Source: Streptomyces sp. NBC_00654
GTDB lineage: Bacteria > Actinomycetota > Actinomycetes > Streptomycetales > Streptomycetaceae
Length of the DNA: 64,000 nt
Assembly: GCF_026341775.1 (NCBI RefSeq)
Contig: NZ_JAPEOB010000001.1
Location: 2,294,001-2,358,000, forward strand
Reading direction: 5' to 3'
The position numbers and the translations under genes are program-made. Under the pieces are notes generated by a model. That model was not told the origin of the DNA and ran no database searches. It worked only from the letters and a program-made list of their open reading frames with translations. This document shows, one piece after another, positions 36,648 to 45,290 of this stretch; the first letter of the stretch is position 1, and every line of letters starts with the position of its first letter.

Positions 36648-37604
36648 GTGCAGCGCTGGCGTGGCTTGGAGGACATCCCCCAGGACTGGGGACGCAGCGT
36701 CGTCACCATCGGCTCCTACGACGGAGTGCACCGCGGGCACCAGCTGATCATCGGCCGTGCCGTGGAACGGGCGCGCGAACTGGGCGTTCCGTCCGTCGTC
36801 GTGACCTTCGACCCGCACCCCAGCGAGGTCGTCCGCCCCGGCAGCCACCCGCCGCTGCTGGCCCCGCACCACCGTCGCGCCGGGCTGATGGCGGAGCTGG
36901 GCGTGGACGCGGTGCTGATCCTGCCGTTCACGGCCGAGTTCTCGAAGCTGTCGCCCACCGACTTCATCGTGAAGGTGCTCGTCGACAAACTGCACGCACA
37001 GGCCGTCATCGAGGGACCGAACTTCCGTTTCGGCCACAAGGCGGCGGGGAACGTGGCGCTGCTCACCGAGCTGGGCGCCACCTACGACTACACCGTCGAG
37101 GTCATCGATCTCTATGTGAGCGGCGCGGCCGGCGGCGGTCAGCCGTTCTCCTCCACCCTCACCCGCCGGCTGGTCGCCGAGGGCGATGTGGCGGGCGCCG
37201 CCGAGATCCTCGGCCGGCCGCACCGCGTCGAGGGCATCGTGGTGCGCGGTGCGCAGCGCGGCCGTGAGCTGGGCTTCCCGACGGCGAACGTGGAGACCCT
37301 GCCGCACACCGCGATCCCCGCCGACGGCGTCTACGCGGGCTGGCTCCAGGTGAACGGCGAGGCCATGCCCGCCGCGATCTCCGTGGGGACCAACCTGCAG
37401 TTCGATGCCACCGAGCGGACCGTCGAGGCGTACGCGATCGACCGTGTGGGCCTGGAGCTGTACGGGCTGCATGTCGCCGTGGACTTCCTCGCGTATGTAC
37501 GCGGGATGCTGAAGTTCGACTCGGTCGACGACCTCCTGGTGGCCATGGCCGCCGATGTGAAGCGGTGCAGCGAGCTGATCGAGGCGTACGGGCGCCCCGC
37601 CTGA
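36648..37604 (+). CDS. ribF: Bifunctional riboflavin kinase/FAD synthetase
   Basis: 318 residues from a GTG at 36648, chosen because GAGGAG lies eight bases upstream and the length matches the family; the frame is open to 36576 inside the previous gene. The N-terminal adenylyltransferase domain has TIGSYDGVHRGHQ (nucleotide-binding), and the C-terminal riboflavin kinase domain has GRELGFPTANV and an ISVGTN strand. It makes FMN and then FAD. The stop codon is inside a heptamer repeat array. Confidence 0.94.
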   Translation: MQRWRGLEDIPQDWGRSVVTIGSYDGVHRGHQLIIGRAVERARELGVPSVVVTFDPHPSEVVRPGSHPPLLAPHHRRAGLMAELGVDAVLILPFTAEFSKLSPTDFIVKVLVDKLHAQAVIEGPNFRFGHKAAGNVALLTELGATYDYTVEVIDLYVSGAAGGGQPFSSTLTRRLVAEGDVAGAAEILGRPHRVEGIVVRGAQRGRELGFPTANVETLPHTAIPADGVYAGWLQVNGEAMPAAISVGTNLQFDATERTVEAYAIDRVGLELYGLHVAVDFLAYVRGMLKFDSVDDLLVAMAADVKRCSELIEAYGRPA

Positions 37605-37675
37605 CGCCTGACGCCTGACGCCTGACGCCTGACGCCTGGCACCGGACGCCTGACGCCTGACACCGGACACCGGAC
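37599..37675. repeat. Heptamer tandem repeat overlapping the ribF stop codon
   Basis: GCCTGAC is repeated five times from 37599, then variant units GCCTGGC, ACCGGAC, GCCTGAC twice and ACCGGAC twice, 11 units in all. The ribF TGA is in the first unit. Confidence 0.9.
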
Positions 37676-37757
37676 AGCGGCCCGACGCGGCCCCTGTCCG
37701 TGCCCGGTATCCGCCTGTCGTCGCGCGGTCCCGCGGCGGACGGCGGATGCTTGCAGG

Positions 37758-38927
37758 GTGCGCGACATCCTGCCCGAACTCCGCGACTGGCACACGGCCG
37801 GTACGCCCTTCGCCCTGGCGACCGTCGTCGCCGTCCACGGCAGCGCGCCCCGGGAGCCCGGTGCCGCGATGGCGGTCAGCGCCGGGGGCGCGGCGGCGGG
37901 CAGCGTCTCCGGGGGCTGCGTCGAGAGCGATGTGTACGAGGTGGCCGACGAGGTGCTCGCCACCGGCCGGCCGCGGCTGCGGTCCTACGGGATCAGTGAC
38001 GACGACGCCCTCGGGGTCGGTCTGACCTGCGGCGGCACGATCGAGGTCCTGGTACGCGCCTACACCTCGGCCGCGGACCGCGACCGGCTGCGCACGGTGA
38101 TGGACCTCGTCGCCGCCGATGAGCCGGTGGCGGTGGCGACGGTCCTGCCGCGAGCGGACCCGGACACCGGCCCGGACAAGGACCCGATTCCGGTTCCGGG
38201 AGGCCTGGGGGCCGGGGACTTCCTGGTGGTCCTGGCGGACCGTACGGCGGGCTCGCTCGGCGCCGAGGGACTCGACGCGGCGGTCACCGACGACGCCCGC
38301 GGGCTGCTGGCCCAGGGGGCCACCGGGGTGCAGCGGTACGGGGCGCGGGGCCAGCGCCGGATGCAGGAGGTGTCCGTCTTCGTCCAGACGTTCGCCCCAC
38401 CGCCCCGCATGCTCGTCTTCGGCGCCATCGACCATGCGGCGGCCACCGCGCGGATCGGTTCGTTCCTCGGCTACCGGGTCACGGTCTGCGACGCCCGCCC
38501 GGCCTTCGCCACCCGGGAGCGCTTCCCGTCCGCCGACGAGGTCGTCCGCGCCTGGCCGCACACGTACCTCGAATCGACCCCGGTCGACGCCCGCACGGTC
38601 ATCTGTGTGCTGACGCACGACCCGAAGTTCGATGTGCCGCTGCTCGTCGCCGCGCTGCGGACGCCCGCCGCCTACATCGGGGTCATGGGCAGCCGCCGCA
38701 CCCATCGCGACCGGACCGCCCGGCTGCGCGAGGCCGGGGTGGGCGAGGCGGAACTGGCCCGCCTCGCCTCACCCGTCGGCCTCGACCTCGGGGCCCGTAC
38801 CCCGCAGGAGACGGCCGTCTCCATCGCGGCCGAGATCATCCAGCACCGCTGGGGCGGGACGGGCCGCCCGCTGGGCGAACTGGCGGGCTCCATCCACCAT
38901 GGGGCACCCGGCCCGTCCGGCGGGTGA
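37758..38927 (+). CDS. XdhC family protein (molybdenum cofactor insertion)
   Basis: 389 residues. The N-terminal XdhC/CoxI domain has VVAVHGSAPREPGAAMAV, AGSVSGGCVES (Cys about 54) and GLTCGGTIEV (Cys about 95), and the C-terminal Rossmann-like XdhC domain has VFGAIDHAAA and GVMGSRRTHRDR. The family binds molybdenum cofactor, helps its sulfuration and inserts it into xanthine dehydrogenase-type enzymes. No molybdoenzyme gene is in the window. The start is GTG at 37758. The conserved GxGHxA Rossmann loop reads GAIDHAA here, a slightly unusual form. Confidence 0.87.
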   Translation: MRDILPELRDWHTAGTPFALATVVAVHGSAPREPGAAMAVSAGGAAAGSVSGGCVESDVYEVADEVLATGRPRLRSYGISDDDALGVGLTCGGTIEVLVRAYTSAADRDRLRTVMDLVAADEPVAVATVLPRADPDTGPDKDPIPVPGGLGAGDFLVVLADRTAGSLGAEGLDAAVTDDARGLLAQGATGVQRYGARGQRRMQEVSVFVQTFAPPPRMLVFGAIDHAAATARIGSFLGYRVTVCDARPAFATRERFPSADEVVRAWPHTYLESTPVDARTVICVLTHDPKFDVPLLVAALRTPAAYIGVMGSRRTHRDRTARLREAGVGEAELARLASPVGLDLGARTPQETAVSIAAEIIQHRWGGTGRPLGELAGSIHHGAPGPSGG

Positions 38928-38981
38928 GGGCCGGCCGGAGCGCCGGCCGGGCAGGACGCCGGTCAGGCCGGGACCGGCGCG

Positions 38982-39983
38982 TCAGGCCGGGACCGGCGCC
39001 TTCGGGACCGCGGTGGCCCAGTGGCACGCCACCTGGGTGGCGTCGCCCCCTTCCAGCACCGGCAGATCCTTCGTACGGCAGGCGTCCGCCACCCCCGCCC
39101 GTTCGGCCTCGCCCGAGGCCAGGACCTGACAGCGGACATGGAACCGGCAGCCCGACGGCACCCGCGACGGGTCCGGCGGCTCCCCGGTCAGAATCACCGG
39201 TTCGCCCTCCGCGTCCGGCAGCACGGACAACAGGGCCTTGGTGTACGGGTGCTGAGGTGCCGTCAGTATCCGCTCCACCGGGCCCGTCTCGACGATCCGG
39301 CCCAGATACATCACGGCCACCCGGTCCGCGATGTTCCACGCCAGACCCAGATCGTGCGTGACGACCAGTGCGGAGAGCCCCAGTTCGTCGCGCAGCCGCA
39401 GCAGCAGGGCCAGGATCTCGCCGCGCACCGACGCGTCCAGCGAGGCCACCGGTTCGTCGGCGACGATCAGTTCGGGCTCCAGGACGAGTGCGCCCGCGAT
39501 GACGACGCGCTGGCGCTGGCCGCCGGACAGCTCGTGCGGGTAGCGCAGGAAGAAGCGCTCGGGCGGTCGCAGCCCGGCCAGGGACAGCGCCTGGGCCACC
39601 GCGGCCCGCTCGTCGCCCGTGTACCCGTGGATGCGCAGCCCCTCCGCCACCGCGTCGTACACCGTGTGCCGGGGGTTGAGCGAGCCGCTGGGGTCCTGGA
39701 GGACCAGCTGCACGCGCTTGCGGTACGCCTTGAGGGCGCGGCCCGAGTAGTCCAGCGGGGTGCCGTCGAAGGTGACCCGGCCGGAGCTGGGCGCCACCAG
39801 GCCCAGCAGGGAGCGGGCCAGGGTCGTCTTGCCGCAGCCCGACTCGCCGACCAGGGCCACGATCTCGCCCCGCCCGATGTCGAGGTCGACGCCGTCCACG
39901 GCGCGCGCCGCGGCGGCACCGCGCCGGCCGGGGAAGGTGACCTTCAGCGCCTCGGCGCTGAGCAGGGGAGTGGTGGCGGTCAT
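38982..39983 (-). CDS. Peptide/nickel-type ABC transporter ATP-binding protein (second subunit, OppF/DppF type)
   Basis: 333 residues. Walker [10 protein letters not shown], signature LSGGQRQR and Walker B LIVADEP are intact. A C-terminal oligopeptide-type region with SGCRFHVRC and two more Cys follows. The frame is open to 40301, but the ATG at 39983 overlaps the stop of the upstream ATPase gene (ATGA). It pairs with the 39980-41206 protein to drive substrate uptake through the membrane subunits. Confidence 0.88.
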   Translation of the reverse strand: MTATTPLLSAEALKVTFPGRRGAAAARAVDGVDLDIGRGEIVALVGESGCGKTTLARSLLGLVAPSSGRVTFDGTPLDYSGRALKAYRKRVQLVLQDPSGSLNPRHTVYDAVAEGLRIHGYTGDERAAVAQALSLAGLRPPERFFLRYPHELSGGQRQRVVIAGALVLEPELIVADEPVASLDASVRGEILALLLRLRDELGLSALVVTHDLGLAWNIADRVAVMYLGRIVETGPVERILTAPQHPYTKALLSVLPDAEGEPVILTGEPPDPSRVPSGCRFHVRCQVLASGEAERAGVADACRTKDLPVLEGGDATQVACHWATAVPKAPVPA

Positions 39984-41206
39984 GAGGTGCTCCTCGCTTC
40001 CTCGGCCCCGGGAAGACCGGGCTGTGCCCCCGGCGGGGCGGAGTCGGCTCCGGCCGCGGCGGCCGCGACGTCCGGCAGACCGGTATCCGGCAGAACGGCG
40101 TCCGTCGGCCCGGTATCCGTCGGCCCGGCGTCCGGTGACCCGGCGTCTGGCGGCCCGGTATCCGGTGGCCCGGCATCGGCGCCCGCGAGCGCGGCCGCGA
40201 CGGCCTCCGGTTCCACCAGCACACAGGCCGCCCGGCGCCCGGCCCCGGCGGCCCGCAGTTCCTGGTCCGCGGTGGCACAGGAGTCCAGCGCCTCCGGGCA
40301 CCGCGGATGGAACGTACAGCCGGAGGGCAGCGCCGCCGGGTCCGGCGGGTCGCCCGGCAGCCCGCGCGGGGCGTGGCGGGAGGAGAGATCACCGATCCTG
40401 GGGAAGGCGGCCGACAGCGCCTTGCCGTACGGGTGGCGGGCGCTCTCGTACACCTGTTTGGCCGGGCCCTCCTCGACGATCCGGCCCGCGTACATCACCG
40501 ACAGCCGGTCGCAGGTGTCGGCGAGCACCGCCAGGTCGTGGCTGATCATGATCAGCCCGACGTCCTGGTCGGCGACGAGCTGCTCGATCAGCCGCAGGAT
40601 CTGCGCCTGGATCATCACATCGAGCGCCGTGGTCGGCTCGTCCGCGACGATCAGACGCGGGTCGCAGGCCAGGGCCATCGCGATCATCACGCGCTGGCGC
40701 TGGCCGCCGGACAGCTCGTGCGGATAGGCCTGCGCGCGGGCGGCCGGCAGCCCCACCTGTTCCAGCAGTTCACCGGCCCGCTTGCGGGCTGCGGCGGGGG
40801 TGGCCTTCCGGTGCAGCAGGATCGGTTCGGCAATTTGGTCCCCGACGCGGTGCACGGCGTTCAGCGAGTGCATCGCGCCCTGGAAGACGATCGACGCCCC
40901 GGCCCAGCGCACCGCCCGCAGCCGGCCCCACTTCATGGTGAGGACGTCCTCGCCGTCCAGCAGGATCTCGCCCGACAGGGTGGCCGACGCGGGCAGCAGC
41001 CGCAGCAGGGCGAGGGCCAGCGTCGACTTCCCGCACCCGGACTCCCCGGCGATGCCGAGCTTCTGGCCGGCCTCGACGCGCAGGTCGATGCCGCGCACGG
41101 CGGGCACGGCGAGGGCTCCGGAGCCGTAGGTGACCCGCAGGTCCCGGACTTCGAGCAGCGGCTGCCCGGTCGCGGGCTTCTTCGTGATGGTCGTCGTGGT
41201 GGTCAA
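39980..41206 (-). CDS. Peptide/nickel-type ABC transporter ATP-binding protein (first subunit, OppD/DppD type) with a repeat tail
   Basis: About 408 residues from a TTG at 41206 whose TGA overlap with the permease stop (TTGA) and GGGGGTG about six bases upstream fit coupled translation. Walker [10 protein letters not shown], signature LSGGQRQR and Walker B LIVADEP are intact, and the C-terminal Cys-rich oligo_HPY region (SGCTFHPRC) follows. After about residue 345 there is a low-complexity tail of a degenerate pentapeptide G-P-x-D-x repeated about seven times. Such a tail is not part of the usual OppD fold. Confidence 0.86.
   Translation of the reverse strand: MTTTTTITKKPATGQPLLEVRDLRVTYGSGALAVPAVRGIDLRVEAGQKLGIAGESGCGKSTLALALLRLLPASATLSGEILLDGEDVLTMKWGRLRAVRWAGASIVFQGAMHSLNAVHRVGDQIAEPILLHRKATPAAARKRAGELLEQVGLPAARAQAYPHELSGGQRQRVMIAMALACDPRLIVADEPTTALDVMIQAQILRLIEQLVADQDVGLIMISHDLAVLADTCDRLSVMYAGRIVEEGPAKQVYESARHPYGKALSAAFPRIGDLSSRHAPRGLPGDPPDPAALPSGCTFHPRCPEALDSCATADQELRAAGAGRRAACVLVEPEAVAAALAGADAGPPDTGPPDAGSPDAGPTDTGPTDAVLPDTGLPDVAAAAAGADSAPPGAQPGLPGAEEARSTS
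40070..40175 (-). repeat. 15-bp degenerate repeat encoding a GPxDx tail
   Basis: About seven units with the period CCGG-x-x-TCCGG-x-x-x-x encode [20 protein letters not shown] and GPTDA-like pentapeptides at the end of the OppD-type ATPase. Confidence 0.7.
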
Positions 41207-42123
41207 CGGGTCACCCCCAGCTTGGGGTTGAGCACGGTCTCGATGGTGCGGCCGCACAGCGTGAACGCGAGGGCGACGACCGCGATGGCGAGTCCGGGCG
41301 GAGCGAGGTACCACCAGTTGCCGGAGCTGACCGCGCCGGCCTCACGGGCGTCCTGGAGCAGCCCGCCCCAGGAGACGATCGTGGGATCGCTGAGCCCGAG
41401 AAAGGCGAGTGTCGCCTCGGTGAGGATGGCGGTGGAGATCACCAGGGTGGTCTGGGCGAGCACCAGCGGCATGACGTTGGGCAGCACATGGCGGGACATG
41501 ATGTGCCCGTGGCCGCCCCCGAGCGCCGTGGAGCGCTCGATGTACGGCCGGGACTCGACGGACAGCGTCTGCGCGCGGACCAGCCGGGCGGTCGTCGGCC
41601 AGGTCGTCACGCCGATCGCCAGGATCGTCGTCCAGACGGACCGCGACAGGACCGTGGCCAGCGCGATGGCGAGCACGAGGGTCGGCATCACCAGGAACCA
41701 GTCGGTGATCCGCATGACGACGGTCCCGTACCAGCCCTTGAAGTGTCCCGCGGTGATCCCGACCAGGGTGCCGATCGCGACCGAGAGGAACGCCGCGAGC
41801 AGGCCGACGGTCAGCGAGACCCTGGTGCCCCACACCAGCAGGGCCAGCAGGCTGCGCCCGAACTGGTCGGTCCCCAGCGGGAATTCGCCGCTCGGTGGTT
41901 CCAGGGGGCCGCCCGGCGCCTGGGTGACGCTCTGGGAGCCGGCGCCCACGAGCAGCGGCGCGGCCAGCGCGATCAGGGCGATCAGGGAGAGTACGGCGAG
42001 GCCGACGAGGCCCGCCCGGTGGCTGCGGTACTGCTGCCAGAAGGCGGCCGCCGAACGGCGTCTGCGGGCCCAGGTGAGCGCGCGCGGGCCGCTGTTCTTC
42101 ACGGCATCGGTCGAGGTCGTCAT
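41203..42123 (-). CDS. Peptide/nickel-type ABC transporter permease (second, OppC/DppC type)
   Basis: 306 residues with about six membrane helices and an EAA loop in the region of SVESRPYIERSTALGGGHGHIMSRHVLPN, typical of the second permease. Its ATG overlaps the stop of the first permease gene in an ATGA, and its own stop overlaps the TTG start of the ATPase gene. Confidence 0.9.
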   Translation of the reverse strand: MTTSTDAVKNSGPRALTWARRRRSAAAFWQQYRSHRAGLVGLAVLSLIALIALAAPLLVGAGSQSVTQAPGGPLEPPSGEFPLGTDQFGRSLLALLVWGTRVSLTVGLLAAFLSVAIGTLVGITAGHFKGWYGTVVMRITDWFLVMPTLVLAIALATVLSRSVWTTILAIGVTTWPTTARLVRAQTLSVESRPYIERSTALGGGHGHIMSRHVLPNVMPLVLAQTTLVISTAILTEATLAFLGLSDPTIVSWGGLLQDAREAGAVSSGNWWYLAPPGLAIAVVALAFTLCGRTIETVLNPKLGVTR

Positions 42124-43211
42124 CGGCCCACCCGGGGATCGAGCAGCGGATAGATCACATCGGCGAGTGTGTTCATCAGGATCACCGCGGCGGCGAAGAC
42201 GAAGAACAGTGCCTGCACCAGTGGCAGGTCGGGCACGCTCAGCGCCTGGTAGAAGAGCCCACCGAGCCCCGGCCAGGAGAACACGGTCTCCACCAGGATG
42301 GCGCCCGCGACCGTGTTGCCCAGGTTCACGAAGAGCAGGGTCACGGTCGGCAGCATCGCGTTGGGCACGGCGTGGCGGCGGCGTACGAGATCGTCGCGCA
42401 GCCCCTTCGCGCGGGCCGTCGTCAGATAGTCGCTGCCCATCTCGTCGAGCAGCGAGGAGCGCATCACCAGCAGGGTGCGCGCGTACTCGACGGCGACGAG
42501 GGTGATGACCGGCAGCACCATGTGGTGGGCGACGTCGAGGACGTAGTCGAAGCCGCTCGTACTGCCGGACTCCATGCCTCCGGTCGGGAAGAGCCCGGGG
42601 ATCGGGCCGATGCCCACCGACAGGGTGATGATCAGGAGCAGACCGAGCCAGAACGAGGGCACGGAGTAGAGCGTCAGTGCGAAGGCCGTATGGGTGCGGT
42701 CCCCGACAGAACCGTTTCGCCAGGCGGACCGGGCACCCAGCCAGATGCCGATCACCGTGTAGATCACGAAGGCGGTACCGGTGAGCAGCAGGGTGGCGGG
42801 CAGCGCCTCGGTGATCTTGTCGATCACGGGGGCGCGGAACTGGTACGACGTACCGAAGTCCCCGGTGAGCGCCTTGCCGCAGTAGTCGGTGAACTGCTGC
42901 CAGAGCGGCAGGTCGAGGCCGAACTCGCGGCGCATCGCGGCGATCTGCTCCGTGGACACCTGCCGGCCGCCGGTCATCTGCTTGACCGGGTCGCCGGGAA
43001 TCAGCCGGAACAGGAAGAAGCTGGTGACGAGCACGGCGAACAGCGAGACGGCCGCACCGGCCAGCTTGCCCGCCACATAGCGGAGATAGGCGGTCGTGCT
43101 GCGGGAGCGTGGACCGCGGGCCGACGGCCCGGCCGGAGCCGGGCCGTCGGACTCCGCACCGTCCACGCCCGCCGCGCCCTTCAGGAGCGCGGGAGTGCTT
43201 TCTGTGCTCAT
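42120..43211 (-). CDS. Peptide/nickel-type ABC transporter permease (first, OppB/DppB type)
   Basis: 363 residues. An N-terminal cytoplasmic stretch of about 45 residues precedes the first helix (GAAVSLFAVLVTSFFLFRL) and the family motif IPGDPV. The EAA loop with DYLTTARAKGLRDDLVRRRHAVPNA is intact. The gene starts three bases after the stop of the substrate-binding protein gene and overlaps the next permease gene. Confidence 0.9.
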   Translation of the reverse strand: MSTESTPALLKGAAGVDGAESDGPAPAGPSARGPRSRSTTAYLRYVAGKLAGAAVSLFAVLVTSFFLFRLIPGDPVKQMTGGRQVSTEQIAAMRREFGLDLPLWQQFTDYCGKALTGDFGTSYQFRAPVIDKITEALPATLLLTGTAFVIYTVIGIWLGARSAWRNGSVGDRTHTAFALTLYSVPSFWLGLLLIITLSVGIGPIPGLFPTGGMESGSTSGFDYVLDVAHHMVLPVITLVAVEYARTLLVMRSSLLDEMGSDYLTTARAKGLRDDLVRRRHAVPNAMLPTVTLLFVNLGNTVAGAILVETVFSWPGLGGLFYQALSVPDLPLVQALFFVFAAAVILMNTLADVIYPLLDPRVGR

Positions 43212-43214
43212 GGA

Positions 43215-45092
43215 CTATTCACGGTCTTCCGCGGTGGAACGACGACGCATGGCGAACAGCAGTCCGCCACCGGCGAGGACGACGACGGCGACACCGACAC
43301 CGATGAGCACCCCGGTGGAGCTGCCACCGGAGTCGTCGGAGCCGGAGGAGGCGGAGGCGGCCGGAACCGCGGACCACCAGCTCCAGTAACCGTCCTGGCC
43401 GTAGATATTGCCCGCGTCCGAGGGCATGGTCGTGATCGACTTGATCTGGTCGGTGCGGTAGGCCTCGACGGCATTCGGGTACGCCATGACGTTCATGTAC
43501 CCGGTGTCGTACAGCCGTGACTCCATCTGCTTGACCAGATCAGCCCGTTTGGCCGGGTCGTACTCGGCCAGTTGCTGGTCGTAGAGCCCGTCGTACTGCT
43601 TGTCGCAGATGAAGTTGTCGGTGGCGGCCGACTCCTTCGGCTTGGACGGCAGCGCGGCGCAGGTGTGGATCGACATCACGAAGTCGGGGTCCGGGTTGAC
43701 GGACCAGCCGTCGAAGGCGAGGTCGTACTCGCCGGCGTACCAGGGGTCGGTGACGTTGTCGATGCAGTCGACCTTCAGACCGATGCCCAGGCCGCCCCAC
43801 CACTCCTGGAGGTACTTGCCGACCGCCTTGTCGTTCGGGTCGGTGGCGTGGCACAGGATCCGGAAGTCGAGCGGCTTTCCGTCCTTGCCGACGCGCTTGC
43901 CGCCGCTGTTCTTCCTGTATCCGGCCTTGTCGAGCAGGGCCGCCGCCCTGGAGGGGTCGTACGCCAGCTTCTGGCCGTCGGCGGGCTTCCAGAAGTAGTC
44001 GGAGAAGCGCGGCGGGATGTAGCCCTCGCCCTCCACGGCATGGCCCTGGAAGACCTTGTCGATGATGGTCCTGCGGTCGACGGCCATGAAGAGCGCCTGG
44101 CGCACCTTCTGGTCGAGCAGCGCCGGGTGGCCGTCGCCGAACTTCTTGCCGTCCTTCGTACGGGCGCCCGGGTTGACGGCGAGGGCGTAGAAGCGCCTGC
44201 CCGGCGCGTCGTTCACCTTGATGTTCTCGGCGTTCTTGAGGGAGGCCGACTGGGCGGGAGTCAGGCTGGGGCTGCCCGCGACGAAGGAGACCTCACCCTT
44301 GCGCAGGGCGGCGACGGCCGCGTCCTGGTCCTTGTAGTAACGGAAGACGATCTCGTCGAACTTCGGCGCACCACGCCAGAAGTCCTTGTTGGCCTTCAGC
44401 TTCACAAAGCTGTCGACCTTGTAGTCCGTGAGGATGAACGGACCGTTCCCGACGATCGGGAACTCGGTGTCGTTGTTGAACTTGGAGAAGTCGGGGACTT
44501 TCTCCCAGACGTGCTTCGGGACGATCGGCACATCGAGCGCGGCCATCGTGGCCTGCGGCTGTTTCAGTTCGATGACCAGCTTGTCCGCACTGGGCGCGGT
44601 CACCTTCCTGAAGTTGGTGACGAAGTTGCCGTTGGAGGTGGCAGCGCCCTCGTCGGTCATTATTTTGTTGAAGGTCCACGCGGCGTCCTCGGCGGTGGCC
44701 TGCTGCCCGTCCGACCACTTCGAGTCCGACCGGATCGTGTAGGTCCAGGTCAGCTTGTCCGCGGAGGGCTCCCACGTGGTGGCGAGCGCCGGGATCGCGC
44801 GGTTGTCCTTGGGGTCATAGTTCGTCAGGTAGTCGTACATGAGCCGGGAGACACTCGTGCTGACCAGGCGCTGCGCGAGGAACGGGCTCAGGGAGTCGAC
44901 GCTCTGCGCGACCGCGACCGTCAGAGTGGTCTTGCCGCTGTCGGCGGCCTGCGCCTGCGAGGGCGCGGGTGTGAGGGGATTCCCGGGGACGACCGATCCG
45001 GCGGCGAGCGCCAGTGCGGCGGCGCCGGAGGCCAGGAGGACGCGCATACGGCGACGTGGCCGGGAGGAGTGTGGTGGGACTCTTGTGACCAT
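43215..45092 (-). CDS. Family 5 extracellular substrate-binding protein with C-terminal membrane anchor
   Basis: About 625 residues. A Sec-type signal region (RRRMRVLLASGAAALALAAG) is followed by the type 2 solute-binding fold of peptide/nickel transporters (SBP_bac_5). There is no lipobox Cys. The C-terminus has an Ser/Gly/Asp-rich linker, a hydrophobic helix (GVLIGVGVAVVVLAGGGLLF) and a basic tail, so it should be held in the membrane by this helix. The ATG at 45092 is preferred because GAGGT precedes it; an ATG at 45122 is possible. It leads the four transporter genes. The ligand is not readable; peptides are the usual cargo. Confidence 0.88.
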   Translation of the reverse strand: MVTRVPPHSSRPRRRMRVLLASGAAALALAAGSVVPGNPLTPAPSQAQAADSGKTTLTVAVAQSVDSLSPFLAQRLVSTSVSRLMYDYLTNYDPKDNRAIPALATTWEPSADKLTWTYTIRSDSKWSDGQQATAEDAAWTFNKIMTDEGAATSNGNFVTNFRKVTAPSADKLVIELKQPQATMAALDVPIVPKHVWEKVPDFSKFNNDTEFPIVGNGPFILTDYKVDSFVKLKANKDFWRGAPKFDEIVFRYYKDQDAAVAALRKGEVSFVAGSPSLTPAQSASLKNAENIKVNDAPGRRFYALAVNPGARTKDGKKFGDGHPALLDQKVRQALFMAVDRRTIIDKVFQGHAVEGEGYIPPRFSDYFWKPADGQKLAYDPSRAAALLDKAGYRKNSGGKRVGKDGKPLDFRILCHATDPNDKAVGKYLQEWWGGLGIGLKVDCIDNVTDPWYAGEYDLAFDGWSVNPDPDFVMSIHTCAALPSKPKESAATDNFICDKQYDGLYDQQLAEYDPAKRADLVKQMESRLYDTGYMNVMAYPNAVEAYRTDQIKSITTMPSDAGNIYGQDGYWSWWSAVPAASASSGSDDSGGSSTGVLIGVGVAVVVLAGGGLLFAMRRRSTAEDRE

Positions 45093-45168
45093 GGGACGTG
45101 GACCTCGCGTCATGACTCGCATGGAGAAGGCGGGCAGATCTCTGGTTCGCCAGCTGGTGAAGCGAAGG

Positions 45169-45196
45169 TTTATCAGCGGTGGCCGAGCCGCGTCAA
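45169..45196 (-). promoter_or_regulatory. Candidate promoter of the ABC transporter operon
   Basis: On the minus strand TTGACG (45191-45196) and GATAAA (45169-45174) are 16 bases apart, a good fit to the vegetative consensus. A second TTGACG lies at 45202-45207. The implied transcription start is about 70 bases before the gene start. Confidence 0.5.
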
Positions 45197-45236
45197 CGGT
45201 CCGTCAAACCGCGTGTGGGCTGCGAAAATACGCAAA

Positions 45237-45266
45237 GGGCCCGCACCGTCGGAACGGTGCGGGCCC
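45237..45266 (-). terminator. Perfect 13-bp stem-loop terminator with T-rich tail
   Basis: GGGCCCGCACCGT (45237-45249) and its complement (45254-45266) surround a CGGA loop. Reading on the minus strand, the stem is followed by TTTGCGTATTTT, so it acts as a terminator for the growth-regulating ATPase gene that ends at 45291. It also separates that gene from the ABC operon. Confidence 0.85.
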
Positions 45267-45290
45267 TCATTGGTTTAGACCTCTATTGCC

